Assembly (NCBI RefSeq): GCF_029873255.1
Contig: NZ_CP123622.1
Coordinates: forward strand, 2,145,001-2,209,000
Reading direction: 5' to 3'
DNA: 64,000 bases
From: Pigmentibacter sp. JX0631
GTDB taxonomy: Bacteria; Bdellovibrionota_B; Oligoflexia; Silvanigrellales; Silvanigrellaceae
The stretch's first letter is position 1, and every line of letters starts with the position of its first letter. Below are positions 63,736 through 64,000 of the stretch, piece after piece. A program made the translations under genes and the position numbers. The notes below the pieces were generated by a model. That model did not search any database. It saw nothing but the letters and a program-made list of their open reading frames with translations, and had not been told where the DNA came from.

Positions 63736-64000
63736 ATGAATTTTAAACAAAGAGACTCTGGTAATAGAGGAAAAAAACCAATAAAAACGAATGGAAGAGA
63801 TAAGAATTCACGGAATAGGTCTGAAGATTCAGCAGACCGCGAGGAAAAGAGATCACCTCGTACCTCAGATCGTGGTGAAAGGACTTCTAGATATGCAGCA
63901 GATCGTGGTGAAAAAAGATCGCCTCGTACCTCAGATCGTGGTGAAAGGACTTCTAGGTATGCAGCGGACCGTGGTGAAAAGAGATCTCCGCGTTCCTCTG
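63736..64000 (+). CDS. N-terminal part of an arginine-rich repeat protein (3' end outside window)
   Basis: The frame begins MNFKQRDSGNRGKKP after a GAGAAG site and runs off the window. After residue 33 it becomes a 22-residue tandem repeat (DRGEKRSPRTS then DRGERTSRYAA). Disordered Arg/Gly/Ser extensions like this occur before the catalytic domains of RluB-type pseudouridine synthases and some RNA helicases; which follows cannot be seen. Confidence 0.6.
   Translation, partial: MNFKQRDSGNRGKKPIKTNGRDKNSRNRSEDSADREEKRSPRTSDRGERTSRYAADRGEKRSPRTSDRGERTSRYAADRGEKRSPRSS
63835..64000 (+). repeat. Tandem 66-base coding repeat
   Basis: Units start at 63835, 63901 and 63967, each encoding two related 11-residue halves. 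The first two units differ at only a few bases and the third continues past the window. Slippage could vary the copy number. Confidence 0.85.

Noticed and set aside
1-64000. tRNA, rRNA, CRISPR arrays, insertion sequences and prophage
   Set aside because: I looked for tRNA-like folds, regularly spaced repeats, transposase motifs and phage genes and saw none that could be supported.

Overview
The window is a stretch of a low-GC (roughly 28-30 % by eye) Gram-negative chromosome. A GT9 LPS-type glycosyltransferase, many Sec signal peptides, an outer-membrane-like C-terminus, an LptM-like lipoprotein and a flagellin show a motile diderm. Gene content and base composition would fit the Bdellovibrionota/Oligoflexia (Silvanigrellales-like bacteria), but that placement is inference; no rRNA or tRNA is present to settle it.

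Layout. 1-324 is the end of a probable outer-membrane protein. 471-8477 is a tight seven-gene minus-strand operon: an indigoidine-synthetase-type NRPS, a PptA-like tautomerase, a PsuG/IndA C-glycosidase, a HAD phosphatase, two half-size DMT transporters and a DUF4243 (questin-oxidase-like) protein. These families match the Streptomyces minimycin/oxazinomycin C-nucleoside antibiotic clusters, and the set looks complete except for a uracil phosphoribosyltransferase. This is the outstanding system of the window. 8819-10468 carries small secreted proteins, including a cysteine-rich one. 10653-13665 is a class II (B12-dependent) ribonucleotide reductase and a YciA thioesterase behind a cobalamin riboswitch.

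13760-23323 is mostly core genes: GT9 transferase, scpA, rplM-rpsI with a strong terminator, pepA, mtgA, an amino-acid-type binding protein and a YheT hydrolase. 23464-32587 is accessory: a coiled-coil/vWA pair, a GntR(YtrA)-ABC exporter operon with an operator-like inverted repeat, three tandem periplasmic binding proteins without permeases, a DUF4337 protein and a nitrilase-fold enzyme. 33499-40474 is signalling: a GNAT/membrane histidine kinase pair, then two PotD-like binding proteins overlapping a hybrid kinase with two receiver-like domains. A frameshifted gene follows at 40571-41120.

41250-50541 holds dnaK, DedA, a site-2-protease relative lacking its catalytic motifs, a DHH phosphoesterase, an orphan DNA methyltransferase, a receiver-TPR protein divergent from a CheX-like protein, and flagellin with a sigma-28-like promoter. 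50755-58354 includes an FMN-dependent NMO/FabK-like enzyme, a multidomain effector-like protein with pentapeptide repeats, a SpoIIE-type phosphatase, an aminotransferase/ornithine-cyclodeaminase-like pair and a secreted protein. 58421-63522 is a minus-strand housekeeping block: lptM-like lipoprotein, crotonase, PspA-like protein, scpB, a hypothetical gene, fmt, folK and rpmH. The window ends inside an arginine-rich repeat protein.
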